From Dehalococcoidia bacterium (GTDB lineage: Bacteria; Chloroflexota; Dehalococcoidia; JACVQG01), in the NCBI GenBank assembly GCA_015661045.1, contig JACVQG010000009.1:1-20604 (forward strand): a stretch of 20,604 bases of DNA. The letters run 5' to 3'. The notes below the pieces were generated by a model that worked only from the letters and a program-made list of their open reading frames with translations, was not told the origin of the DNA and made no database searches. Position 1 is the stretch's first letter, and each line of letters begins with the position of its first letter. Positions 14,476 to 20,604 of the stretch are shown in pieces. The translations under genes were made by a program, and so were the position numbers.

Positions 14476-16218
14476 CTATTTTAGGGGAATCCGTTTATAT
14501 ATCTCATTAGCCTTCTTTTGAGAAATATGGCCTTCTTCTAAATCGTGGCTGACTTGCATCTCGTCCCTATCTGATGGATCCCCAAAACCTCCACCTGCCG
14601 GCTCTTGCAATAAAAATACATCCCGATCGGTTATTACCATTGGCGGGTTTTGACATGGTAGCAATTCCGGACCCCCTCCTGCTTTTACTTTTTCAAAGTC
14701 TGGTATTTCGGTTTTCAATATCGAGTTTATATCGGTCTCGCGCTTGAGCCAGGTCTGCGCGGTAGCCCCAGGCTCCCCCCCGTTCAGTCCCGGATTCGGC
14801 ACATCCCTGTCCAAATACCAGATAATTGCTTGCGACTCCCTGGTCCCGTGAAGCTTGAATGCCACCTCAGTGGAGTTACCGCCCCGGTACTTTCCTGCAC
14901 CCCCCGAATCCTGCCGGTAGCGGTGATACATATACAGAATTGGATTACGGCGCTCCATGGTTTCTATATTAGCTATTGACTGATTAGTAGAATGAACGAC
15001 TCCCCCAGAGTCTGCACCATCTCTATCACCTCTGGCGCCACCCCCACGGGCCCCCAACTGGGCGCGGGTAAAAAAGGGCGCCCCGTTGTTATCAGTTCCA
15101 GTGAATACAAGGTCAATTGTACCCATGCCCCAGGCGGCATTAGCCCGCCAGCTTTGTCCAGAGGCTAACAGCGCCCGGCTCAATGCTTCCAGCGCCACGC
15201 TGGCGGCTTTGTGAGAACCGGCAGTGGAAGCAGCTCCGCAGGGGGCCGGTGGGAGACAACTCAGAACAGTTTTTTCCGGCAGGATAAATTTCAAGGGACG
15301 GAAGCAGCCTTCGTTAATAGTCAGGTCTGGCACCAGCAGGCATATGAAAAGATTGTGGACATTGGCGATGGTGCAGGGTAGTGCTGAGTTCACCATGTAG
15401 AGGGATTGAGGGTCGGTGCCTGTAAAATCAAAGGTAAGGCTATCCCCTTCCACGATTACCGCACACGTTATAGCATACATCCTGTCATACTGCATATATT
15501 GAGTAGCTTCGTATCTGCCGGGTCGTAGCTGTTTAATCCGCTCCCTTGTCTTGGCCTCCGAGATAGCTATCATTTCGTTAAAGCATGCTTTAAGCGTATA
15601 CATACCGTACCTGTCCACGATTTGTAGCAGGCGTTCCCGGCCCACATTATTGGCGGCAATCTGGCCCTTGAGGTCTAAGCCCTGGTATTGGGGCGCCCGG
15701 ACGTTGGTGAGAAAGAATTCAAAGAGGTCTTCCCGCAACCGCCCTTCTTCCACGAATTTTATCGGCGGGAAGATAAGCCCTTCCTGCCGCCAATCGGTAG
15801 CCTGGGGCGCTCGCCCCGGTGTGACGGCGCCTATATCCAGATGGTGGGTGGCGCACCCTGCCCAGGCAATCAGTTCACCTTTGAAGTGGATAGGCGAGAT
15901 GATAGCTATGTCCAGGTTATGCAATGCGCCATCGTGGGGATTATTGGTCAGAAACATGTCCCCGGGCTTTATATCTGAATCCAGGAAGCGGCGGCGGACT
16001 GCCTCTAACATAAATTTAAGGGTGGTTCCATGCCGGGGCATCCACATGGAATAAACTACAGAGCGGCCCTCTGCATCGGATATATTGAACCCCAGGTCTT
16101 TGGTATGCACTATACCCGGTGAGGCCCCGGTGCGAATGAGGGCATAACCCCCTTCTCGTCCGATTTCAATCAGGCGGTTCTGGATAATCTCCAGGGTTAC
16201 AGGGTCTATTTTGCTCAT
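14476..16218 (-). CDS. hyuB: Hydantoinase B / oxoprolinase family protein (HyuB)
   Basis: A 580-residue protein of the HyuB family. The start begins MSKIDPVTLEIIQNRLIEIG, the canonical opening. Also present are GDMFLTNNPHDGALHNLDIAI (about 85-105; family usually NDPY.GGTH.PD), AGCATHHLDIGAVTPGRAP, RQDSGGAGKYRGG (about 440-452, a strong family mark) and the C-terminal EPAGGGFGDP. HyuB works with HyuA in ATP-dependent hydrolysis of cyclic amides (N-methylhydantoin, 5-oxoproline) or, in relatives, ATP-dependent carboxylation of ketones. ATG at 16218 is chosen over a frame extension to 16278 because GGAAGG stands just upstream and the family begins here; the extension is encoded by repeat DNA. 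Spacing from hyuA is 177 bp, long for this pair, because a repeat lies between. Confidence 0.92.
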   Translation of the reverse strand: MSKIDPVTLEIIQNRLIEIGREGGYALIRTGASPGIVHTKDLGFNISDAEGRSVVYSMWMPRHGTTLKFMLEAVRRRFLDSDIKPGDMFLTNNPHDGALHNLDIAIISPIHFKGELIAWAGCATHHLDIGAVTPGRAPQATDWRQEGLIFPPIKFVEEGRLREDLFEFFLTNVRAPQYQGLDLKGQIAANNVGRERLLQIVDRYGMYTLKACFNEMIAISEAKTRERIKQLRPGRYEATQYMQYDRMYAITCAVIVEGDSLTFDFTGTDPQSLYMVNSALPCTIANVHNLFICLLVPDLTINEGCFRPLKFILPEKTVLSCLPPAPCGAASTAGSHKAASVALEALSRALLASGQSWRANAAWGMGTIDLVFTGTDNNGAPFFTRAQLGARGGGARGDRDGADSGGVVHSTNQSIANIETMERRNPILYMYHRYRQDSGGAGKYRGGNSTEVAFKLHGTRESQAIIWYLDRDVPNPGLNGGEPGATAQTWLKRETDINSILKTEIPDFEKVKAGGGPELLPCQNPPMVITDRDVFLLQEPAGGGFGDPSDRDEMQVSHDLEEGHISQKKANEIYKRIPLK

Positions 16219-16310
16219 CACACCTTCCAACGACCAAATTACAAGCTCCAAGCACCAAATTCTACGAATAAATTCCAAATTCCAAGTACCAAATTACAGA
16301 CAATCTCTAA
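16219..16310. repeat. CCAAATT word cluster between hyuA and hyuB
   Basis: The heptamer CCAAATT occurs at 16234, 16255, 16275 and 16289, with a fifth at 16314 inside the adjacent inverted repeat (spacings 21, 20, 14 and 25). It is AT-rich, non-coding, and probably a decayed arm of the same element family. Confidence 0.5.
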
Positions 16311-16398
16311 TGACCAAATTCAATTATTGTAGAGACACGGCCCCGATAAACCGAGGGTATTCGACATGCCGTGTCTCTACAATAATTGAATTTGGTCA
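16311..16398. repeat. 88-bp foldback element with perfect 31-bp arms between hyuA and hyuB
   Basis: Positions 16311-16341 and 16368-16398 are exact reverse complements (31 bp). The outer part starts TGACCAAATTC and the inner 13 bp are GTAGAGACACGGC. The 26-nt centre contains CCGATAAACCGAGGG. The 52-bp core (16329-16380) is the reverse complement of 18586-18637 with one mismatch. The outer end TGA is the hyuA stop codon on the minus strand. As RNA it would be a very stable hairpin between hyuA and hyuB, possibly a terminator-like or stabilising structure. It has no coding and is too small to be an IS; MITE-like origin is inference. Confidence 0.9.
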
Positions 16399-18465
16399 GA
16401 ATTGTATTGTCATTATAAGGTTTTGATATTTATCCAGTCGGGCCTGGCAATGTGGCGGAATTACAGCCGTAGTGCCTTTGTACTGTACTATAGCCGGCCC
16501 TTCTACCACATTCCCCGGTTTAAGAAGGTCTGCATTGAAAATAGGGGTGGATTGAAAATCTTCCGTCTCAGAGAAGAATACAGACCTATGACTCACAAAT
16601 GCTGCTATCGGGTCAGGGCTAGATAAGGCAATTTCTTTCAACGCAGGCTTGATAGTGGCGCCAGCTACATTCAGCCGCAGGGTAACAACTTCTATTGTAG
16701 CCTGTTTAAAGATTGTCCCCGGGCCATAAAGAGATTGGTATTTTTCTTCAAAATTCTTCACAAGCTGGGGCACATCCTTTGCAGAAAGGTTCTCATTGGA
16801 CAGACCCAGAGTAATTTCGTGGTCCTGCCCGCGATAGCGCATTTCGGCATAACGCTGGACATAAATAGAGGTCTCTTTAATCCCTTCTTTGAGTAGTGCT
16901 GCCCTCCCCCGCTTTTCCATTTCCTCATAGCGGAGCTGAATCTGGTCGAGCTTATCCAGACCCAGAATCTCCGAACGAGCCAAAGTGTGAACAATATCCG
17001 ATGATACTATACCGAAAGCCGATTGAGCCGTGGCAAAACAGGGTACTATAACCTTTGATATGTTTAGCTCACGGGCGATAGCGGCAGCGTGGACAGCGCC
17101 CGCGCCACCAAAAGCTACCAACGCATAATCCCTGGGGTCTCTGCCTTTGCGAATTGTAACCAGCCGTACCGCATCGGACATGGCAGCATCCACCACCTGG
17201 CAAATACCCTGGGCTGCTTTAACGGGCTCCATGCTAAGCGGGTCTGCAACCTCCTTCTTGATACTGGCAATAGCCTGCGCCATATCCAAAGGCATTTCGC
17301 CCCCCAGAAAGTATTTGGGATCCAATCTGCCCAGTGCCAGGTCGGCATCGGTTACCGTTGGTTGCCCACCTCCCCTGCCGTAGCAGGCTGGCCCCGGATC
17401 AGCTCCGGCGCTCTGAGGGCCGACCTTTAATACCCGCCCCATGTCCACCCATGCTACACTGCCACCACCCGCACCTATGGAATGCACATCCATACTGGGC
17501 ACATAGATGTTGTTATTATTTACCCTGGAGGTTAGTGTGGATGAATATTCTCCTTCACTAACTAGGCTAACATCCAGGCTGGTGCCACCCATATCGATGC
17601 CGATGATGTTGTGGTATCCAAGAAGTTCGCTAAGATATTTGCATGCCACGATGCCACCGACTGGCCCGGAATTGAGTAGTGTAACCGGACGAGAGGCGGC
17701 ATCCTCGATTGAAGTCAGGCCGCCATTCGATTGCATTATGAGAAGAGGAGTCTCCAATCCTTTCTGATTTAATGATGAACTCAGGTCTCCCAGACGTTTT
17801 TTGAGCAGCGGCCCCAATAGACTGTTGAGCACTACAGTTGCCGTGCGCTCGTACTCCCCCAGAATAGGGGCTATTTCACTGGACAGCGAAACAAAGATTT
17901 GCGGGAAGTTTTTTGAAATGAATTCCCCAACTAATCTTTCATGAACAGGGTTCAAGAAACTCCACAAGAAGCATACAGCAATAGACTCCGCCCCTTGGGA
18001 AACAAGTCGTTCAACGGCTTTTTCCAGATCAGCCGGGTTCAAAGGGGTGACTACTTTACCGTCCCGGTCTACCCTTTCGGTAACCTCTTCAATCATGTGG
18101 CGGGGTATGAGGCACGGGTAGCGTTCAAAGTGTATGTCTATCGGTAAGTATTCACGTCCCACGCGCGCAATCGGCAGTGTATCCTTAAAACCCCTGGTTG
18201 TTATCAGGCCGGTGACCGCGCCCTTCCCCTGAAGCACAGCATTGGTGGCAATAGTAGTGCCTACTGTGAGTTTGAGTACGCTTTTTAAAAATACTTCGGG
18301 ACTTAATCCAAAATAGACCGATGCTTTGGACAAACAATTTGAAAGCCCCGTTGCAGGGTCCTGAGGCACAGTGGGGGTTTTAAAAAGGTGAATATCGTTT
18401 TTTTCGTCTATAACTACTCCGTCAGTAAATGTACCGCCAATATCTATCCCAATGCTAAATTTCAT
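16396..18465 (-). CDS. hyuA: N-methylhydantoinase A / oxoprolinase family protein (HyuA)
   Basis: A 689-residue ATP-dependent subunit, full length for the family. The N-terminal HydA_N region opens with IGIDIGGTFTDGVVID (4-19, ATP-binding phosphate loop) and has TVGTTIATNAVLQGKG (about 68-83). The ASKHA core carries MQSNGG, LLNSGPVGG and GIDMGGTSLDVSLV (about 290-303), then SIGAGGGSVAWVD, GPQSAGADPGPACYGRGG, AFGGAGAVHA and the C-terminal domain with YRGQDHEITL. It acts with HyuB on cyclic amides or in carboxylation; the exact substrate is not readable. It follows two substrate-binding lipoproteins, suggesting an uptake-plus-catabolism unit. The start has a modest GGAAAAG site. Its stop codon TGA is the first three bases of the foldback element at 16311-16398, so the insertion may have set the current C-terminus. 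Confidence 0.93.
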   Translation of the reverse strand: MKFSIGIDIGGTFTDGVVIDEKNDIHLFKTPTVPQDPATGLSNCLSKASVYFGLSPEVFLKSVLKLTVGTTIATNAVLQGKGAVTGLITTRGFKDTLPIARVGREYLPIDIHFERYPCLIPRHMIEEVTERVDRDGKVVTPLNPADLEKAVERLVSQGAESIAVCFLWSFLNPVHERLVGEFISKNFPQIFVSLSSEIAPILGEYERTATVVLNSLLGPLLKKRLGDLSSSLNQKGLETPLLIMQSNGGLTSIEDAASRPVTLLNSGPVGGIVACKYLSELLGYHNIIGIDMGGTSLDVSLVSEGEYSSTLTSRVNNNNIYVPSMDVHSIGAGGGSVAWVDMGRVLKVGPQSAGADPGPACYGRGGGQPTVTDADLALGRLDPKYFLGGEMPLDMAQAIASIKKEVADPLSMEPVKAAQGICQVVDAAMSDAVRLVTIRKGRDPRDYALVAFGGAGAVHAAAIARELNISKVIVPCFATAQSAFGIVSSDIVHTLARSEILGLDKLDQIQLRYEEMEKRGRAALLKEGIKETSIYVQRYAEMRYRGQDHEITLGLSNENLSAKDVPQLVKNFEEKYQSLYGPGTIFKQATIEVVTLRLNVAGATIKPALKEIALSSPDPIAAFVSHRSVFFSETEDFQSTPIFNADLLKPGNVVEGPAIVQYKGTTAVIPPHCQARLDKYQNLIMTIQF

Positions 18466-18525
18466 GTCTTTTCCAGTTCACCCGCCAATTATAATCTATA
18501 TTTACGTATCTATTCGACAACAATG

Positions 18526-18689
18526 AAATCCTAAATCCGAAGCACGAAATCCTAAACAAATACAAATGTCCAAAATTCAATTGTCGTAGAGACACGGCAT
18601 GTCGAAGACCCTCGGTTTATCGGGGCCGTGTCTCTACATTTACAGGATTTTGAATTTGTTTAGAGTTTAGATATTAGAATTTAGGATTT
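18526..18689. repeat. 164-bp imperfect foldback element between SBP gene and hyuA
   Basis: The outer arms AAATCCTAAAT (18526-18536) and ATTTAGGATTT (18679-18689) are exact inverted repeats. Imperfectly matching AT-rich arms lead to the inner 13-bp arms GTAGAGACACGGC (18586-18598) and GCCGTGTCTCTAC (18625-18637). The 52-bp core is the inverted copy of the core at 16329-16380. The outer end lies 3 bp after the lipoprotein stop codon. Transcribed on the minus strand it would fold into a long hairpin that could attenuate read-through into hyuA. Confidence 0.85.
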
Positions 18690-18692
18690 ATT

Positions 18693-19844
18693 TTATCTGC
18701 CCCACAATTTAGCCAGCCATGCTTCCCGGAAAAGGCGTGTATTTTCCTTTTCTTCGTCAACCGTGGGCATAACTACACGGATTGGTGTTATCCGCAACGT
18801 TGCAGGGGTGAAATCGGGGACATCTTTGCGGACCGGGACTCCGCCGGCGGCCTGTAGAAACACTGTCTGCCCATCTTTAGAGAGAAGCCAGTTTATCAAC
18901 AGTCTTGCAGCATTAGGATGTGGGCCGTCTTTTACCCTGGCTACAGCTCTGTTGTAGGTTATCGTGCCTTCCTCAGCATTCATCGTCTTTACGGGCAGTG
19001 ACGTTCCGGAGGATATTATTAAAGAACCCATTTGTGGGGTGCTTCCCATGAAATAAAGTGCATGCCGCCCCTGAATAAGTGCTCTGGGTGGCTCGTCAGT
19101 AGTGGGATAAAAGGTAATGTCATTTACTCCTATGGCTTTCAATGTCTCCAGGTCAATGAGCTTCCGGGCTAATAAGGTGGGGAAGACGGTAGAAAGACCG
19201 GTAGTCTGTCTGGGATCTATGGCCGTCATACGGCCTTTCCATTTGCTTGTGGCCATCTCCTTTATAGACTTGGGCTCGTCTCCGGGTTTGACCAGGTCTG
19301 TATTATAGTACGCAGTGGTGTAGGTTATGGTATGGATCAACATGTGCTTTTCGCTATCTATTGCCCAGGGGTCTACCACCCATACACCCTTTTCCTGGAG
19401 CACGGGTAGCTCCTGAGAGCTTACTGTTGCGCCAATATCTTTGATGCCGCTTATCTGGAAGGTATTGGCATCCATAAGGTCAGCCACGGTTGTCCCCATG
19501 CGCTTTTCAGTCCTTATTCTCTCGGCTAATGCAGCACCGCCACCGGTAATGATTTCCACCTTGACACCATATTTCTTCTCAAATTCAGTAGAGACCACAT
19601 TCCCTACATCCCCGGTCATATTGAAGCTATAGGCGGTGACGCGGCCTTCTTTTTTAGCTGCCGAAACCATCTCAGACATGGCCGCTTCCTCCGGACTAGT
19701 TGGCCTGGATACTGAAGACGGCGCCACTGAAGCTGGAGCAGGGGTATTAGCGGGTAGATTAGCAGGTGTCGGAGTTGAGCGACAACCATTCAGAATGACT
19801 AAAACTAAAGCCAGACATCCTATAAAACTAAATACGTTCTTCAA
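18693..19844 (-). CDS. ABC-type substrate-binding lipoprotein (iron(III)/spermidine-type, PBP2-like)
   Basis: A 383-residue protein from a TTG start at 19842-19844: GGAGGT sits 4 nt upstream, and the resulting MKNVFSFIGCLALVLVILNGC is a proper lipoprotein signal with Cys21 as the lipidated residue. An ATG-like frame extension to 19901 has no such features. A Pro/Ala/Thr-rich linker (about 23-50) precedes the binding domain. The pattern AAKKEGRVTAYSFNMTGDV, EFEKKYGVKVEIITGGGAAL and RIRTEKRMGTTVADLMD is typical of SBP_bac_6/8-type receptors. PNAARLLINWLLSKDGQ is the standard late motif. The ligand is not readable; iron, thiamine, phosphonate and small-acid binders share the fold. No permease or ATPase is in the window. 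The paralog lies 57 bp upstream in the same unit, hyuA downstream. Confidence 0.88.
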   Translation of the reverse strand: MKNVFSFIGCLALVLVILNGCRSTPTPANLPANTPAPASVAPSSVSRPTSPEEAAMSEMVSAAKKEGRVTAYSFNMTGDVGNVVSTEFEKKYGVKVEIITGGGAALAERIRTEKRMGTTVADLMDANTFQISGIKDIGATVSSQELPVLQEKGVWVVDPWAIDSEKHMLIHTITYTTAYYNTDLVKPGDEPKSIKEMATSKWKGRMTAIDPRQTTGLSTVFPTLLARKLIDLETLKAIGVNDITFYPTTDEPPRALIQGRHALYFMGSTPQMGSLIISSGTSLPVKTMNAEEGTITYNRAVARVKDGPHPNAARLLINWLLSKDGQTVFLQAAGGVPVRKDVPDFTPATLRITPIRVVMPTVDEEKENTRLFREAWLAKLWGR

Positions 19845-19901
19845 GTACACCTCCGTACCTATAGAAATCTCATATACTACAGCATATTGCGTCAGTTTCA
19901 C

Positions 19902-20604
19902 TCAGCCTTTCATTAGCTTGGCCAGCCATCCCTCCCTGAAGAGCTGTGTGTTTGTTCTTTCATCTTCGAGGGTATTAGTCAGATTACTGACAGGTTTTAT
20001 TTGCAGGAAAGCAGGTGTGAAATCTGGTACGTCGCTCCGCATGGGGGTCGCACCCTGTGCTTTTACCAATATAGTTTGCCCTTCTTGAGTAAGTAACCAA
20101 TTGATAAAAAGACGGGTAGCATTGGGATGCGGGCTGTCTTTAATGGCAGTTAACGCCCTGTTGGCCCATACGGTACCCTCTTCGGTGGCGATCGGTTTAA
20201 CCGGCAGGGAAGCCACTCCACTTAGTAGACTACCGTAGGTGGCTCCTGTTGATAAAAGGTCAACAGCATATGTTCCTGCTAACAGTGAGGTTTGGGCCTC
20301 GTTAGATGTAGGTGTATAATGGATGCCGTTTTTCCCCAGCACTTTTACAGTTTCTTCATCTATGAGTTTCCGTCGTATAAGGGTAGGGAATACATTTGCC
20401 GCTCCGCTGTTTATAGCCGGGTCAATCATCACGATTTTGCCGCGCCACTTAGGCCCGGCAAGCTCTTTAAACGATTTGGGCTCGTCCGCAGGTTTTATTA
20501 CGTTGGTATTTATGAAAGCCGAGTTGTATACCAGTGTGTGCATCAACGCATGTTTCTGAGGATCGGTATCCCCCGGGTCCACACGCCAGACACCTTTTTC
20601 CTGG
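19902..20604 (-). CDS. ABC-type substrate-binding protein, paralog of the next gene; 5' part beyond window
   Basis: The C-terminal 234 residues are visible; the N-terminus and signal peptide are outside. The first in-window codons read QEKGVWRVDPGDTDPQKH, matching QEKGVWVVDPWAIDSEKH in the downstream paralog, so the frame clearly continues past the edge and the GTG at 20580-20582 is not the start. About half of positions agree between the two by eye, including KPADEPKSFKELAGPKW, RRKLIDEET, PHPNATRLFINWLLTQEGQT, RSDVPDFTP and LFREGWLAKL. Tandem receptors like this usually share one transporter or broaden its ligand range. The stop is TGA at 19904-19902. Confidence 0.88.
   Translation of the reverse strand, partial: QEKGVWRVDPGDTDPQKHALMHTLVYNSAFINTNVIKPADEPKSFKELAGPKWRGKIVMIDPAINSGAANVFPTLIRRKLIDEETVKVLGKNGIHYTPTSNEAQTSLLAGTYAVDLLSTGATYGSLLSGVASLPVKPIATEEGTVWANRALTAIKDSPHPNATRLFINWLLTQEGQTILVKAQGATPMRSDVPDFTPAFLQIKPVSNLTNTLEDERTNTQLFREGWLAKLMKG

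Noticed and set aside
16219..16278. Twenty-residue N-terminal extension of HyuB
   Set aside because: It is encoded by CCAAATT repeat DNA; the family begins at MSKIDPVTLEII with a good ribosome-binding site.

Overview
The window looks like a chromosomal segment from an uncultured anaerobic bacterium. My best guess is Chloroflexota, perhaps near Dehalococcoidia. The guess rests on four points: a type IV pilus operon with no outer-membrane secretin visible, a pair of 2-hydroxyacyl-CoA dehydratase subunits, an N-methylhydantoinase-type pair, and spacers full of foldback repeats. No rRNA, tRNA, CRISPR or phage gene was seen, so the placement is inference.

Region 1 (about 1-7740) is a type IV pilus / type II secretion-like operon on the minus strand. 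In transcription order it reads: major-pilin-like prepilin, PilB ATPase (frame-disrupted), PilC platform protein, two minor prepilins, a PilX/GspK-like protein with a DUF11-like domain, a PilO-like protein, and a PilM-PilN fusion. Genes from pilC onward are 2-15 bp apart or overlap. A bidirectional-looking terminator at 33-69 closes the operon. The pilin gene has a promoter candidate about 240 bp upstream and a long leader. The leader holds a start-stop AUG-UGA with its own Shine-Dalgarno and a long-range stem. Near-identical 20-bp palindromes lie upstream of both the pilin gene and pilB.

Region 2 (about 7740-8383) has no convincing gene. It is built from degenerate foldback repeats and an exact 72-bp tandem duplication.

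Region 3 (8384-14011) holds a 14-TM DHA2-type MFS exporter and two overlapping 2-hydroxyacyl-CoA dehydratase-family subunits (minus strand). A divergent plus-strand formyltransferase follows, resembling the hydrolase domain of 10-formyl-THF dehydrogenase. The divergent spacer carries a perfect 28-bp palindrome.

Region 4 (14012-14475) is a gene-free stretch that may contain an IS21-like end remnant.

Region 5 (14476-20604) reads on the minus strand as two tandem paralogous substrate-binding lipoproteins (the upstream one cut by the window edge), then hyuA, then hyuB. This suggests uptake and hydrolysis or carboxylation of a small cyclic or carbonyl substrate. The same 52-bp palindromic element occurs in opposite orientations on either side of hyuA, each copy directly after a stop codon; the copy after hyuA contains hyuA's stop codon.

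The strongest oddities are the pilB disruption at its zinc-motif region, the GspL-like PilM-PilN fusion, the shared palindromes of pilA and pilB, and the inverted-repeat family around hyuA. I did not find a clearly new defence or enzymatic system.
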